Assembly (NCBI RefSeq): GCF_001296045.1
Contig: NZ_LJHS01000022.1
Span: 97,592 to 161,591, forward strand
Length of the DNA: 64,000 nucleotides
Direction: 5' to 3'
Source of the DNA: Rhizobium sp. AAP43
GTDB lineage: Bacteria > Pseudomonadota > Alphaproteobacteria > Rhizobiales > Rhizobiaceae
Notes under the pieces: generated by a model
What the model was told of the DNA's origin: nothing
Seen by the model: only the letters and a program-made list of their open reading frames with translations
Databases searched by the model: none
Made by a program: the position numbers and the translations under genes
Part shown: positions 18,523 to 28,034 of the stretch, piece after piece
Numbering within the stretch: position 1 is the stretch's first letter
Layout: each line of letters begins with the position of its first letter

Positions 18523-21422
18523 CAGCGCTCCTCCGCTTTGGCCGCATCCAGCGCCCTCAGGCGGTTGATGCGGATGGATTGGTGCGCAAGGGCGACAAGG
18601 ATGAGCACGGTCGAACCGACGACCAGCAGGAAGACACCGAGATCGAAGAGCAGCGCCGAGGCTGCCGGGACCTTGCCGATAAGTGGGATTTCCAGATAGC
18701 GGAAATGCGAGGTCAGGAAGGGATAGCCGAGTACCCAGGCCCCCATGCCGGTCGCGGCAGCAATCAGAATACCCGCTCCCATCCATCGCAGGGGAAGTAT
18801 ACGAATGCGATCCTCTGCCCAGCGCGTTCCGCCGGCCAGATATTGCAGCAGGAAGGCGATGGAAAGCGTCAGGCCAGCGGAGAAACCACCACCCGGCATG
18901 TCGTGCCCGCGCATGAACAGATAGACCGCGAATGTCAGGATAACCGGGAACAACCACTGCATCAGCACGGAAGGCACCAGCAGGTAGTCGCGCACCATGT
19001 CGCCTGGTGAACGTTCGGGGCGTTCCTCATCATAGCGGTTCTGGATTTGCTGCTGCTCAGGCATTTCCATGCTGTCGGCTGCCGGCCGGAAACGGCGTAG
19101 CAGCGCGTAGACCGTCAGGCCGACAATGCCCAGCACCACGATTTCGCCGAGCGTATCGAAGCCACGGAAATCCACCAGAATGACATTCACCACATTGCGC
19201 CCACCGCCTTCGGAATAGGCGTTCTGCAGGAAATAGGTGGCGATCGCATCCGGCACCGGCATGGTCATGACGGTGAAGGCAACAACCGACATGCCGATCC
19301 CGCAGGCAATGGCCAGCACCAGATCGCGGAAGCGCCGGAAACGGCTGCGTAACGACATGAGCTCGCCCAGATCAGGATTGCGCTTCGGCAGCCATCTGAG
19401 ACCCAGCAGGATGAGGACAGTCGTAACGATTTCAACGAGCAGCTGCGTAATCGCAAGATCCGGCGCAGACAGCCAAACGAAGGTCATGCAAACCACGAGC
19501 CCGACGCCGCCGAGCATGACCAAGGCTGCGAGGCGGTGATACTTGGCCGAGACCGCAGCACCAATCGCCATCGCGATGCCGGCAACCCAGATCAACACGA
19601 AGGCCGGGTCGATGGCTGAGAACTCCACGGGGCGCTGTTCGAAGCCGGCGAGATGGAGCGGCAAAACGCCTGCCGCGAAACCGACGGCAACGATCCAGCG
19701 CAACTGCGGCTGCAGGTTGCGGGTACCGAGACGGCTTTCGGCGAGACGTGCCCAGCGCCAAGAAACAGCGACGAGAACACGTTCGAAGACACGCTGCCCG
19801 CGCAAGCGCCGGAAAAATGGCGGCCCGTCCTCGCAATGGGAAAGATAGTCCCGCAGCCCGAAATAGAGCGCCACACCGCCGATCATGGCGAGCAAGCTCA
19901 TGATCAGCGGCAGGTTGAAGCCGTGCCAGATGCTGAGGCTGTATTCCGGTGTCCGATCGCCAAGCACACTGAAAACGGCCGTATCAAGAAACGGCCCGAT
20001 GGAGATCGCCGGCACGACACCGACAATGAGACAGACGACGACGAGGAATTCGATTGGGAACCGCATCCATCGCGGCGGCTCATGCGGATGCTCCTTGGGC
20101 AAGCCCACAGGCGCCGGTCCGAAGAAGACCGCATGAATGAAGCGCAGCGAATAGGCAACACTGAGGGCGCCAGCAAGCGTCGCCAGATACGGCAGAGCGC
20201 GATCCAGCAGCGAGTCCGCATGGGTCTCTACTGCCTCGGCAAAGAACATTTCCTTGGAGAGGAAGCCATTGAGCAGCGGAACACCAGCCATTGCTGCACT
20301 TGCCACCATGGCGAGCGTCGCCGTAGCGGGCAGGAAGCGGAACAGTCCACTCAACCGCTGCATGTCGCGGGTACCCGTCTCGTGGTCGATGATGCCGGCT
20401 GCCATGAACAGCGAGGCCTTGAACGTCGCATGGTTCAGCATGTGGAAGATCGCCGCTACCGTCGACAGCGGACTGCCGAGGCTGAGCAGCGTCACGATCA
20501 AACCGAGATGGCTGATCGTCGAATAGGCCAGGAGCCCTTTCAGATCGCGTTGGAAGAGCGCGAAGAAGGCGCCGAGCAGCAGGGTCGAGATCCCAGCAAG
20601 CCCCAGCAGATAGAACCACTCATAAGTGCCAGACAGGACAGGCCAGAAGCGGACCAGCAGAAAGACGCCGGCCTTGACCAGGGTGGCCGAATGCAGAAAG
20701 GCCGAAACCGGCGTCGGCGCCGCCATGGCATTGGGCAGCCAAAAATGGAACGGGAACTGCGCACTCTTGGTCAACGCCCCGAGCAGAATGAAGATCAGGG
20801 TCGGCAGATAGAGCGGATGGCTGCGAATGACGTCGCCCGAGGCAAGGATCTTGTCGAGATCGTAGCTGCCGACGACATGGCCGAGGAGCAGCATGCCGAT
20901 CAGAAGGCAGAAGCCGCCAATGCCGGTGATCGTCAGGGCCATACGCGCGCCGTCGCGCGCCGCAGCACTGGTGTGCCAGTAGCTGATCAGAAGGAAGGAA
21001 AAGATGCTGGTCAGTTCCCAGAAGATCGAGATTAGGATGACGTTGCCTGAAATCAGGATGCCGAGCATCGCCCCCTTGAAAGCCAGAAGAAAGGAGAAGA
21101 AGCGCGGGATCGGATCGTCCTTGCCCATGTAATACCCGGCATAGATGACGACGAGGAAACCGATCGAGGTGACGAGCATGGAGAAGATCCACGCAAATCC
21201 ATCCATCCGCAGGGAGAAGTCGAGCCCGAACTGCGGCAACCACTCGGCTTGGAAACGCAGAACATTTCCATCCGTGACGGAGGGATAGGCAAGAGCCGAC
21301 AGAATGACAGTGGAGATCGACGCGGCGCCGGCAACGAAAACCGGCAGGTCCCGGGATGTGGTGTTCAAGATGAACGCAGACGCCAGGCTTCCCACAAACG
21401 GCAAAGCCACAAGCAACAACAA
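18522..21422 (-). CDS. phaAB: Multisubunit cation/proton antiporter fused subunit AB
   Basis: This is a protein of about 966 residues with an N-terminal NuoL-like MnhA part of some 18 helices (for example FWELTSIFSFLLISYWHTS and FPFHFWLPNAMAAPTPVSAF), an MbhE-like middle, and a C-terminal MnhB part (FRGFDTLGEIVVLGIVGL, then VILTFAVYLFMRGHDMPGGG). A/B fusion is the rhizobial Pha form; such systems exchange K+ or Na+ for protons and support growth at alkaline pH. The start is uncertain: no ATG occurs in frame near the family N-terminus. TTG at 21422 is the first usable codon, while an ideal AAGGAGG (21457-21463) abuts an ATG at 21456 that is in another frame. Confidence 0.93.
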   Translation of the reverse strand: MLLLVALPFVGSLASAFILNTTSRDLPVFVAGAASISTVILSALAYPSVTDGNVLRFQAEWLPQFGLDFSLRMDGFAWIFSMLVTSIGFLVVIYAGYYMGKDDPIPRFFSFLLAFKGAMLGILISGNVILISIFWELTSIFSFLLISYWHTSAAARDGARMALTITGIGGFCLLIGMLLLGHVVGSYDLDKILASGDVIRSHPLYLPTLIFILLGALTKSAQFPFHFWLPNAMAAPTPVSAFLHSATLVKAGVFLLVRFWPVLSGTYEWFYLLGLAGISTLLLGAFFALFQRDLKGLLAYSTISHLGLIVTLLSLGSPLSTVAAIFHMLNHATFKASLFMAAGIIDHETGTRDMQRLSGLFRFLPATATLAMVASAAMAGVPLLNGFLSKEMFFAEAVETHADSLLDRALPYLATLAGALSVAYSLRFIHAVFFGPAPVGLPKEHPHEPPRWMRFPIEFLVVVCLIVGVVPAISIGPFLDTAVFSVLGDRTPEYSLSIWHGFNLPLIMSLLAMIGGVALYFGLRDYLSHCEDGPPFFRRLRGQRVFERVLVAVSWRWARLAESRLGTRNLQPQLRWIVAVGFAAGVLPLHLAGFEQRPVEFSAIDPAFVLIWVAGIAMAIGAAVSAKYHRLAALVMLGGVGLVVCMTFVWLSAPDLAITQLLVEIVTTVLILLGLRWLPKRNPDLGELMSLRSRFRRFRDLVLAIACGIGMSVVAFTVMTMPVPDAIATYFLQNAYSEGGGRNVVNVILVDFRGFDTLGEIVVLGIVGLTVYALLRRFRPAADSMEMPEQQQIQNRYDEERPERSPGDMVRDYLLVPSVLMQWLFPVILTFAVYLFMRGHDMPGGGFSAGLTLSIAFLLQYLAGGTRWAEDRIRILPLRWMGAGILIAAATGMGAWVLGYPFLTSHFRYLEIPLIGKVPAASALLFDLGVFLLVVGSTVLILVALAHQSIRINRLRALDAAKAEER

Positions 21423-21561
21423 GATCCAGGCGTCGGTCGTTATCCCAAGCCGTCATCCTCCTTGATGTGATAGATGCCCGGCGGCGAAAAGAGCCGGACT
21501 AGAAATTCATTGAAAAATGCCCTAAATGGCCAACTAAGACTTATATGGGCAGTTTAGACAC

Positions 21562-21822
21562 ATGGGTCAACCCGTAAACGGACCAATTTTGTCGCCGGCC
21601 CTGTGCCGGGCCGCACGCGGCTATCTGGACTGGACTCAGGCAGATCTCGCCGAACAGTCGGGAGTATCCCGCAGCACGATCCGAGACTTCGAGGGCGGAC
21701 GTCATCCCGTCCACAGATCGACGGAGGCACAATTGCGCCTCGCGTTCGAGCGCTCCGGCCTTGCCTTCACCAAGGAAGAATTCGACTGCATGGGCGTCTA
21801 CGCCGCCAAGGGCAATCAATGA
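21562..21822 (+). CDS. Small XRE-type helix-turn-helix protein
   Basis: This is an 86-residue protein consisting almost entirely of a Cro/C1-type DNA-binding domain (residues 14-70). The helix-turn-helix is seen as WTQADLAEQSGVSRSTIRDF (residues 24-43). It is divergent from the pha operon, 139 bases away, and convergent with secDF. No good ribosome site precedes the ATG, so translation may be leaderless or weak. Its target is unknown; autoregulation or control of pha are possible from position only. Confidence 0.82.
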   Translation: MGQPVNGPILSPALCRAARGYLDWTQADLAEQSGVSRSTIRDFEGGRHPVHRSTEAQLRLAFERSGLAFTKEEFDCMGVYAAKGNQ

Positions 21823-21830
21823 CCGCATGG

Positions 21831-21854
21831 AACGGGCCGGAAAACCGGCCCGTT
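21831..21854. terminator. Bidirectional hairpin between the XRE gene and secDF
   Basis: Ten-base arms AACGGGCCGG (21831-21840) and CCGGCCCGTT (21845-21854) surround AAAA. It lies between two convergent genes. There is no clear T-run on either side, so it may be a weak terminator or an mRNA-end stabiliser. Confidence 0.65.
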
Positions 21855-21863
21855 CCACGCTCG

Positions 21864-24380
21864 TCAGGCTGCTGCCTGCTGGGCTTCCGCGAGCGCCCGG
21901 TCCTTCTGGCGCTGGCTGCGCCAGTCGCCGAGGAAGAGCAGGATCGGTGCGGCAATGAAGACTGAAGACGACGCCGCGATGAAGATTCCGAACACCATCG
22001 GAATGGCGAAGCTCTCAACGGCACTGCCGCCCCAGATTGCCATGGGCACCATGGCCAGGAAGGCCGTCGCCGAGGTGTAGAGGCTCCGCGCCAATGTCTC
22101 GTTGATCGAGAGGTTGATCAGGTCCCGGAAAGGCATCGACTTGTAGAGACGCATGTTTTCACGCATGCGGTCATAGACGACGACCTTGTCGTTCACCGAA
22201 TAGCCGACCAACGTCAGCAGCGCAGCGATTGCCGTGAGGTTGAAGTCGAGCCCAGTCAGCGCGAAGAACCCGACGGTTTTCGTGACGTCCAGGATCAGTG
22301 TCGCGATTGCGCCCACCGCAAACGGCCAGTCGAAGCGGAACCAGATATAGGCGAGCATCGCAAGCGAGGCCAGAACAACGGAGGTGATGCCTGCCGTCGC
22401 CAGCTCGCCGCTGACCTTTGGACCAACAACTTCGGTACGCTCGATCTTGGCCGTCTGATCGATCTTCTGGATCGTCTCGCGCACCTTCGTAACAGCATCG
22501 GTCTGTGCCTGCTCGCCACCCGGCTGACGCTCGAGACGCAGCATGACGTGATTGCTATCGCCAAACTCCTGCAAGGCGACCTCACCTAGGCCGAGTGTTT
22601 CAAGTCCGGTGCGGAAGTCGCCGAGATTGGCCGCGCCTTTCGTTGATACCTCGAGCTGAATACCGCCCTTGAAATCAACGCCGTAGTTGAGGCCAGGGGT
22701 GATGAACAGGATGATCGAGGAGATCGACAGGAAGGCCGAGACGGCGATGCCGAAGAGCCGCGCCTTCATGAAGTCGATGCGTGTGTCGTCCTTGATCAGC
22801 TTGAACGGCAGCAGCGGCTTGATCGTGATCGTCTTCAGCTTCCGGCGTGTGGCAATCGCGACCATGGCGACACGCACAACGGAAACCGCCGTAAACATCG
22901 AGATGGCGATGCCGAGGCCCATGGTAACGGCAAAGCCGCGCACCGGGCCTGAGCCGAACCAGAAGAGGAGCACGGTCGCGATCAGCGCCGTCACGTTACT
23001 ATCGATAATCGTTGAATAGGCCTTGGCAAAACCGTGGTCGATCGCGGCAAAGGCGCCGCGGCCCTTGCCCACTTCTTCCCGGATACGCTCGTTGATCAGA
23101 ACGTTGGCATCCACCGCAAGACCGATGCCAAGCACAATACCGGCAATGCCGGGCAAGGTCAGGGTCGCGCCAACGATCGTCAGGCCGGCAAAGGTCAGGA
23201 TGACATTAAGCGCCAGCGCAAGAACCGCAAGCAGGCCCCAGGAGCCATAAAGCGCCAGGATGAAGAGGACCACGAGCCCGAAGCCAATGAGGCCCGACAT
23301 GATCCCCATCTCGATCGCATCACCGCCGAGATCCGCACCAACCGTACGTTCCTCAATGACAGTAAGCTTGGCCGGCAGCGCGCCGGCACGCAGCAGCGCC
23401 GCCAGCGTATTGGCGCCTTCAACCGTGAATGAGCCGGAAATCTGGCCAGAACCACCGGTGATCGGCTCGCGAATAACCGGGGCACTCAACACCTTGCCAT
23501 CAAGTACAATGGCGAAGGGATTGCCGACATTCTCGCGCGTGATCTGCGAAAAACGGCTGGCACCCGCCTGGTCGAAGCGGAAGGAAACGACCGGCTGGCC
23601 GGACTGTTGTTCGAAGGAGACGCGCGCATCTGTCAGGCGATCGCCGGAGAGAAGAATGCGGCTCTCGACGGGATAGCTGCGCCCCTCCTCATCGTCCATC
23701 ATCTGCACGCCGGCCTGCCCCTGCTGGCCGAGCAGGTGGAAGCTCATCTTGGCTGTAGAACCGAGAAGCGCGCGGAGATTGGACGGGTCCTGCTCGCCCG
23801 GCAACTGGACGAGAACACGGTCACTGCCGACACGCTGGATTGTGGGTTCGGCAACGCCGACCTGGTCGACACGCTGGCGGATGACCTCAAGGCTCTGCTC
23901 GACGGCATTGCTCATCCGCGCGGTGATGCCGGCATCATTTGGTGTCAGGGTGATCGTGTCGCTGCCGCGCGTGGCGACATCCAGTTCGGATCGTCCAGCG
24001 CCAAGGCCTGTTGCGATCTGACCATTGAGCGGCGCCAGCGCCTCCATGGCCGCATCGAGGCCGGCCGGATCGGCAAGCGCCACGACGACGCCCTTGCCTT
24101 CGCGGCGGACGGAACGGGTGCTGATCTTGGCTTCACGAAGCGAAAGGCGACTTTCCTGCGTCAGGCTCTGCAGCCACTCGTCCTCAAGAGACGTCCGGTC
24201 AACTTCAAGAACGAGATGCGAGCCGCCGCGGAGATCAAGCCCAAGCGAGACGCGCTCATGCGGCAAAAACGACGGCAACTTCGAAAGCGTGGCCTCCGAA
24301 AGGACGTTGGGAAGTGCGATCAGGAGACCGAGAAGGATTACGAGCAGATAGCCCGCCACCTTCCAGAGTGAGTTTTTCAT
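21864..24380 (-). CDS. secDF: Fused protein translocase subunit SecDF
   Basis: This is an 838-residue inner-membrane protein that uses the proton gradient to pull preproteins out of the SecYEG channel. SecD and SecF are fused, as in many alphaproteobacteria. In order: first helix (residues 1-25), LGLDLRGGSHLVLEVD, a large periplasmic P1 domain, five more helices with GIGLAVDANVLINERI, then the SecF part starting near residue 560 with YGVDFKGGIQLEVS and six helices with LTLVGYSVNDKVVVYDRMRE. I chose ATG 24380 (MKNSLWKV); the frame runs on to 24521, and an ATG at 24413 is the alternative. It is transcribed after the unknown gene at 24463. Confidence 0.94.
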   Translation of the reverse strand: MKNSLWKVAGYLLVILLGLLIALPNVLSEATLSKLPSFLPHERVSLGLDLRGGSHLVLEVDRTSLEDEWLQSLTQESRLSLREAKISTRSVRREGKGVVVALADPAGLDAAMEALAPLNGQIATGLGAGRSELDVATRGSDTITLTPNDAGITARMSNAVEQSLEVIRQRVDQVGVAEPTIQRVGSDRVLVQLPGEQDPSNLRALLGSTAKMSFHLLGQQGQAGVQMMDDEEGRSYPVESRILLSGDRLTDARVSFEQQSGQPVVSFRFDQAGASRFSQITRENVGNPFAIVLDGKVLSAPVIREPITGGSGQISGSFTVEGANTLAALLRAGALPAKLTVIEERTVGADLGGDAIEMGIMSGLIGFGLVVLFILALYGSWGLLAVLALALNVILTFAGLTIVGATLTLPGIAGIVLGIGLAVDANVLINERIREEVGKGRGAFAAIDHGFAKAYSTIIDSNVTALIATVLLFWFGSGPVRGFAVTMGLGIAISMFTAVSVVRVAMVAIATRRKLKTITIKPLLPFKLIKDDTRIDFMKARLFGIAVSAFLSISSIILFITPGLNYGVDFKGGIQLEVSTKGAANLGDFRTGLETLGLGEVALQEFGDSNHVMLRLERQPGGEQAQTDAVTKVRETIQKIDQTAKIERTEVVGPKVSGELATAGITSVVLASLAMLAYIWFRFDWPFAVGAIATLILDVTKTVGFFALTGLDFNLTAIAALLTLVGYSVNDKVVVYDRMRENMRLYKSMPFRDLINLSINETLARSLYTSATAFLAMVPMAIWGGSAVESFAIPMVFGIFIAASSSVFIAAPILLFLGDWRSQRQKDRALAEAQQAAA

Positions 24381-24462
24381 AGGTTTGGTCCAGCAAATGA
24401 AAGCCTTGGCCATGACGACCAGGCTGAGATGTGTTCGGGTCAATGAATGACCGCTGCGGGTC

Positions 24463-24867
24463 TCAAAGGCTGGAAAGCGGCGGCGCCCGGGGCCGGTAAG
24501 CGCTGGGCACCGGCAAGGCAAGGCGCTGCGGAATGCGTGTTACGCCAATGGCCGAAGACCCATCGGGCAGCCAAAGGGAAATGACCGGTACAATCCCGTC
24601 ACCGGAACTATCGGCCGGCCGGGCCTTGTTTCGGGTCGAGCTGTCCGATGCCAGAAGCAGCCGGTTCTCCTGCTGCCCGGCGGCTGCCGAAGCCTCGCCA
24701 CGAACACGTGTATAGGATGCGGTATCTGACGCGACGGGATGCAGGCGGCGCAGGGTATCGGCTCCCGACTGCCCCAGCAGCGAGATGACAACGAATGTCG
24801 TTAAGGTCGCGATAGGCGACAATGCACGCAGAAAACGCACACCGCGCCTGAACCAGGATCGATCCAT
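24463..24867 (-). CDS. Unknown small protein with one membrane segment
   Basis: I do not recognise this family. The frame gives 134 residues from ATG 24867, which follows AAAGGGT at a suitable distance; an earlier in-frame start at 24990 lies almost against the end of the 24994 gene. It has a basic N-terminus (MDRSWFRRGVRFLRAL), one hydrophobic segment (residues 20-33, ATLTTFVVISLLG), a polar linker and a short segment VPVISLWLPDGSSAIGVTRI that could be a folded beta motif. It sits between the FAD/Fe-S dehydrogenase and secDF on the same strand, so it may be co-transcribed with secDF. It could be a non-coding shadow, though the ribosome site and membrane segment argue for a gene. Confidence 0.5.
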   Translation of the reverse strand: MDRSWFRRGVRFLRALSPIATLTTFVVISLLGQSGADTLRRLHPVASDTASYTRVRGEASAAAGQQENRLLLASDSSTRNKARPADSSGDGIVPVISLWLPDGSSAIGVTRIPQRLALPVPSAYRPRAPPLSSL

Positions 24868-24993
24868 TGTTACCCTTTCGGGCGCTTTAATCGCATGGAT
24901 TGGACCGGTTTGCAAAGTCGGACTGCGTTCGCGAAAGGCGGCACAGGCTTCGCGAACAGTAGTCGGCAGCGCCAAGCGATCGTAAGGCAAGTC

Positions 24994-27900
24994 TCACGAG
25001 ACCAGAGTTTCCAGGATCTGCAGTGGATGCGGAACAGCCAGACGGTCAATGGTCTTGACCTGCGACCGACAGGAGTAACCCGTCGCCATCACGACATCGC
25101 TCTCAAGCTGGCCGTCGATCACCGGCTTCCAACTCAGCGCATAGAGCTGTTCGGAAAGCCCACGATTGCGGGTCTCGTGCCCGAACGTACCGGCCATGCC
25201 GCAACATCCGGTCTCCGCCAGAGAGAGATCGACACCCAGACGCCTGAAGATGGACGTCCACGCGCCCATGCTCGCTGCTGCATTCGTCTTTTCGGTGCAA
25301 TGGGCAATCAACCTGAACGTCTTCGTTGAAGATACAGGCTTGATCGCGGCCGCCGGCAAGATGCTGGCAAGCCATTCTTGCGGCAGCGACACGACGGCCT
25401 TGAGCGGCGTGCCGGGAAGCGTCCTGTATTCGCTGCGGAAGGCGAGTGTCATCGACGGATCGAGCCCCACCAGCGGGATGCCGAGATCGGCGATTTCCTG
25501 CAGGCCTCGCGCCGTCCGCTGTGCGGATGCTTCGAAGCGGGCCAGATAACCATGCACATGCAATGCCTTGCCGTTGACGTGTGGGCCGGCCAACAACGGC
25601 TCGAAGCCAAGCTTACGGGCGAGCCGGATCGCGGCCAGCGCCACGTCGGGATCAAAATGCGCCGTGAAAGCATCCACCACGAAGACCACGATGGAACGAC
25701 GCTCCTCGGGCGTCAGTCGGCCAAGATCCTCGGCGCGAGCAACAGCCACACCCATGCGTCTTGCCTCACGGGCGAGAGAAAGTGCTGGCATTGGCGGCAG
25801 AGCTGTCAGGCCAAAAAGGCGCGTGGCCATGTGGCCGAGGCGGGTCGATGCCACCAGGTTGTAGAGCGGCCGAACACGCGCGAACCAGGGCAGCAGCTCC
25901 TCGATCGAGGCCACCAGCGGATCTTTCAACGGCCGCAGATAGCGCCCGTGATAGACTTCGAGAAACTTAGACCGGAAAGCCGGCACGCTGACCTTGACCG
26001 GGCACTGCCCGGTGCACGCCTTGCAGGAGAGACAGCTGTCCATCGCCGCCTTGACCTCATGCGAAAAGTCACTGGCATTCGCCGGATTCAACGAATTCAG
26101 CAGTCTTTGAGGAAGCGAGCGAAGCACACCGGCACGCCGCACACGCGCCGCCGCCTGACGTGGGTCCGTACCCTTTTCCCCCAGAAGCCGCAGCCATTCG
26201 CGCATCAGCGAAGCGCGCCCCTTTGGGGACTGCCTCCGGTCACCCGTTGCCTTGTAGGAAGGGCACATCGGGCTTGTCTCGTTGAAATCGAAACAGGCGC
26301 CGTTACCGTTGCAATAGGCGGCATTGTCGAAATGCGAGCGTAGCTCGTCACCAATAACACGGTCGAACTCACCCCGCAGCGGCACGTCATCGATTTTCAT
26401 CAGCGGCGTATCGTTCCCGCTGGCAATCTTGCCCGGGTTCAGCCGGTTCTCCGGGTCGAAGGCGCGCTTGATCTCCTGCAGACAGGGATAGAGATCGCCA
26501 AAGAATTCCGGCACATATTCGGATCGCACACCCTTGCCATGCTCCCCCCACAGAACCCCGCCATGCTTGCGCGTCAGCGCGACAACGGCATCGCTGATCT
26601 GCCGCACCAGGGGCACGTGATCGGGACGAACGAGATCAAGCGCCGGGCGCACATGCAGGACGCCGGCATCCACATGGCCAAACATGCCGTAGGAAAGCCC
26701 GAACCCATCCAGGAGAGCGCGGAACTGGCGGATATAGGCCGCCAGATTTTCAGGCGGCACGGCCGTGTCTTCGACGAATGGCACAGGACGCACGGCCCCA
26801 TCGACATTGCCGAGCAACCCAACGGCACGCTTGCGCATCGCCCAGATCGCTTCGGCCTCATCATGGCCGCGCGCAATCGTATGGCCGAGCCGGTTCACAT
26901 TCTCCAGGCTTTCAAGCGCTGCGATAACCTGCGACACCTTCAAGTCCAGCGAAGGTCCGTCGTCGGCCAGCACCTCGACAATGTTGATGCCGTTGGCGGA
27001 CCCCGCCGCATCCTCTGGGAAAAACCGGCTGATCGCATTCCAGACGATATCGCCCTTGGCGAGCCCCAGAACCTTTTCGTCCACCGTCTCGACGGACGCC
27101 ACCTTGAGCGCCACTAGGTTGCGGGCATCTTCAAGCGCGGCGTTGAAATCGTTGTAGCGAATGTTGATGAGCGCAGTCTCAGCCGGGATCGGCAGGAGAT
27201 TGACCTCGGCCTCTGCGATCAGCGCCAGCGTTCCCTCGGAGCCGCAAAGGATGGCGTTCAGATCGAATACGCCGTCGTCACGCCGCACATGCGCCAGATC
27301 ATAACCGGTCATATAGCGATTGAGGTTGGGAAAAACCTCGCCGATCCGGGCCTGCTTCTCCCGGGTGATCCGCTCGACCGTGCGATAGACATGACCGATC
27401 CTGTCGTCACGCGCGAGGACCTCGTCGACCCCCCCACGAGCCAGGGGACGCGACCAGAAATCCGTGCCATCCGTCAGCACCACGCGCAACGCCAGCACAT
27501 GGTTCGAGGTCTTGCCATAGAGACAGGACCCCTGCCCGCAAGCATCCGTCGAGATCATGCCGCCGATCGTGGCGCGGTTGGAGGTGGAAAGTTCCGGGGC
27601 AAAGAAAAGCCCGTGCGGCTTCAGCGCCCGGTTCAACTGGTCCTTGACCACACCGGCCTCGACGCGCGCAATCCGCCGCACGGGATCGATCTCCAGGATC
27701 CGGTTCATGTGGCGCGAACAGTCAACGACGATGCCATGCGTCAGCGATTGTCCATTGGTCCCCGTGCCGCCGCCACGCGGGGCGATCACGACATGGCGGT
27801 ACGCCGGATCGGAAACGAGGCACGCCATGATCTTCAGATCCGCAGCATCGCGGGGGAAGAGAATGGCCTGCGGCTCGACCTGATAAATCGAGTTATCGGT

Positions 27901-28026
27901 CGAGTAGACGGTGCGCGAGGCAGCGCCCGTCTCGATATCCCCCCTGAAACCGGCCTCGATCAGGTGTTCGACAAAACCTGCCGGGATGGCTTCGACGGAA
28001 GCGGGATGCGCGAGACGGGGTATCAC
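24994..28026 (-). CDS. ydiJ: FAD/Fe-S oxidoreductase, probable D-2-hydroxyglutarate dehydrogenase (YdiJ type)
   Basis: This is a protein of about 1010 residues. I chose GTG 28026, eight bases after the aminotransferase stop; the open frame extends to 28293 but the extra part lacks family similarity. The N-terminal half is a VAO-type FAD domain (APRGGGTGTNGQSLTHGI, then STSNRATIGGMISTDACGQG) with the D-lactate-dehydrogenase-like cap. Iron-sulfur motifs follow: GACFDFNETSPMCPSYKATG, and SCLSCKACTGQCPVKV near residue 663. The C-terminus has a CCG-type domain with AETGCCGMAGTFG. E. coli YdiJ has this architecture and oxidises D-2-hydroxyglutarate. The HglS gene in the same operon makes that compound, which strongly supports this role. 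D-lactate or glycolate are the alternatives. Confidence 0.85.
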   Translation of the reverse strand: MIPRLAHPASVEAIPAGFVEHLIEAGFRGDIETGAASRTVYSTDNSIYQVEPQAILFPRDAADLKIMACLVSDPAYRHVVIAPRGGGTGTNGQSLTHGIVVDCSRHMNRILEIDPVRRIARVEAGVVKDQLNRALKPHGLFFAPELSTSNRATIGGMISTDACGQGSCLYGKTSNHVLALRVVLTDGTDFWSRPLARGGVDEVLARDDRIGHVYRTVERITREKQARIGEVFPNLNRYMTGYDLAHVRRDDGVFDLNAILCGSEGTLALIAEAEVNLLPIPAETALINIRYNDFNAALEDARNLVALKVASVETVDEKVLGLAKGDIVWNAISRFFPEDAAGSANGINIVEVLADDGPSLDLKVSQVIAALESLENVNRLGHTIARGHDEAEAIWAMRKRAVGLLGNVDGAVRPVPFVEDTAVPPENLAAYIRQFRALLDGFGLSYGMFGHVDAGVLHVRPALDLVRPDHVPLVRQISDAVVALTRKHGGVLWGEHGKGVRSEYVPEFFGDLYPCLQEIKRAFDPENRLNPGKIASGNDTPLMKIDDVPLRGEFDRVIGDELRSHFDNAAYCNGNGACFDFNETSPMCPSYKATGDRRQSPKGRASLMREWLRLLGEKGTDPRQAAARVRRAGVLRSLPQRLLNSLNPANASDFSHEVKAAMDSCLSCKACTGQCPVKVSVPAFRSKFLEVYHGRYLRPLKDPLVASIEELLPWFARVRPLYNLVASTRLGHMATRLFGLTALPPMPALSLAREARRMGVAVARAEDLGRLTPEERRSIVVFVVDAFTAHFDPDVALAAIRLARKLGFEPLLAGPHVNGKALHVHGYLARFEASAQRTARGLQEIADLGIPLVGLDPSMTLAFRSEYRTLPGTPLKAVVSLPQEWLASILPAAAIKPVSSTKTFRLIAHCTEKTNAAASMGAWTSIFRRLGVDLSLAETGCCGMAGTFGHETRNRGLSEQLYALSWKPVIDGQLESDVVMATGYSCRSQVKTIDRLAVPHPLQILETLVS

Positions 28027-28034
28027 TGCCGATC

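Noticed and set aside
19653..21035. Long plus-strand open frame of 460 codons opposite phaAB
   Set aside because: It is an antisense shadow of a membrane-protein gene, with an implausible Gln/Arg/Glu-rich translation.
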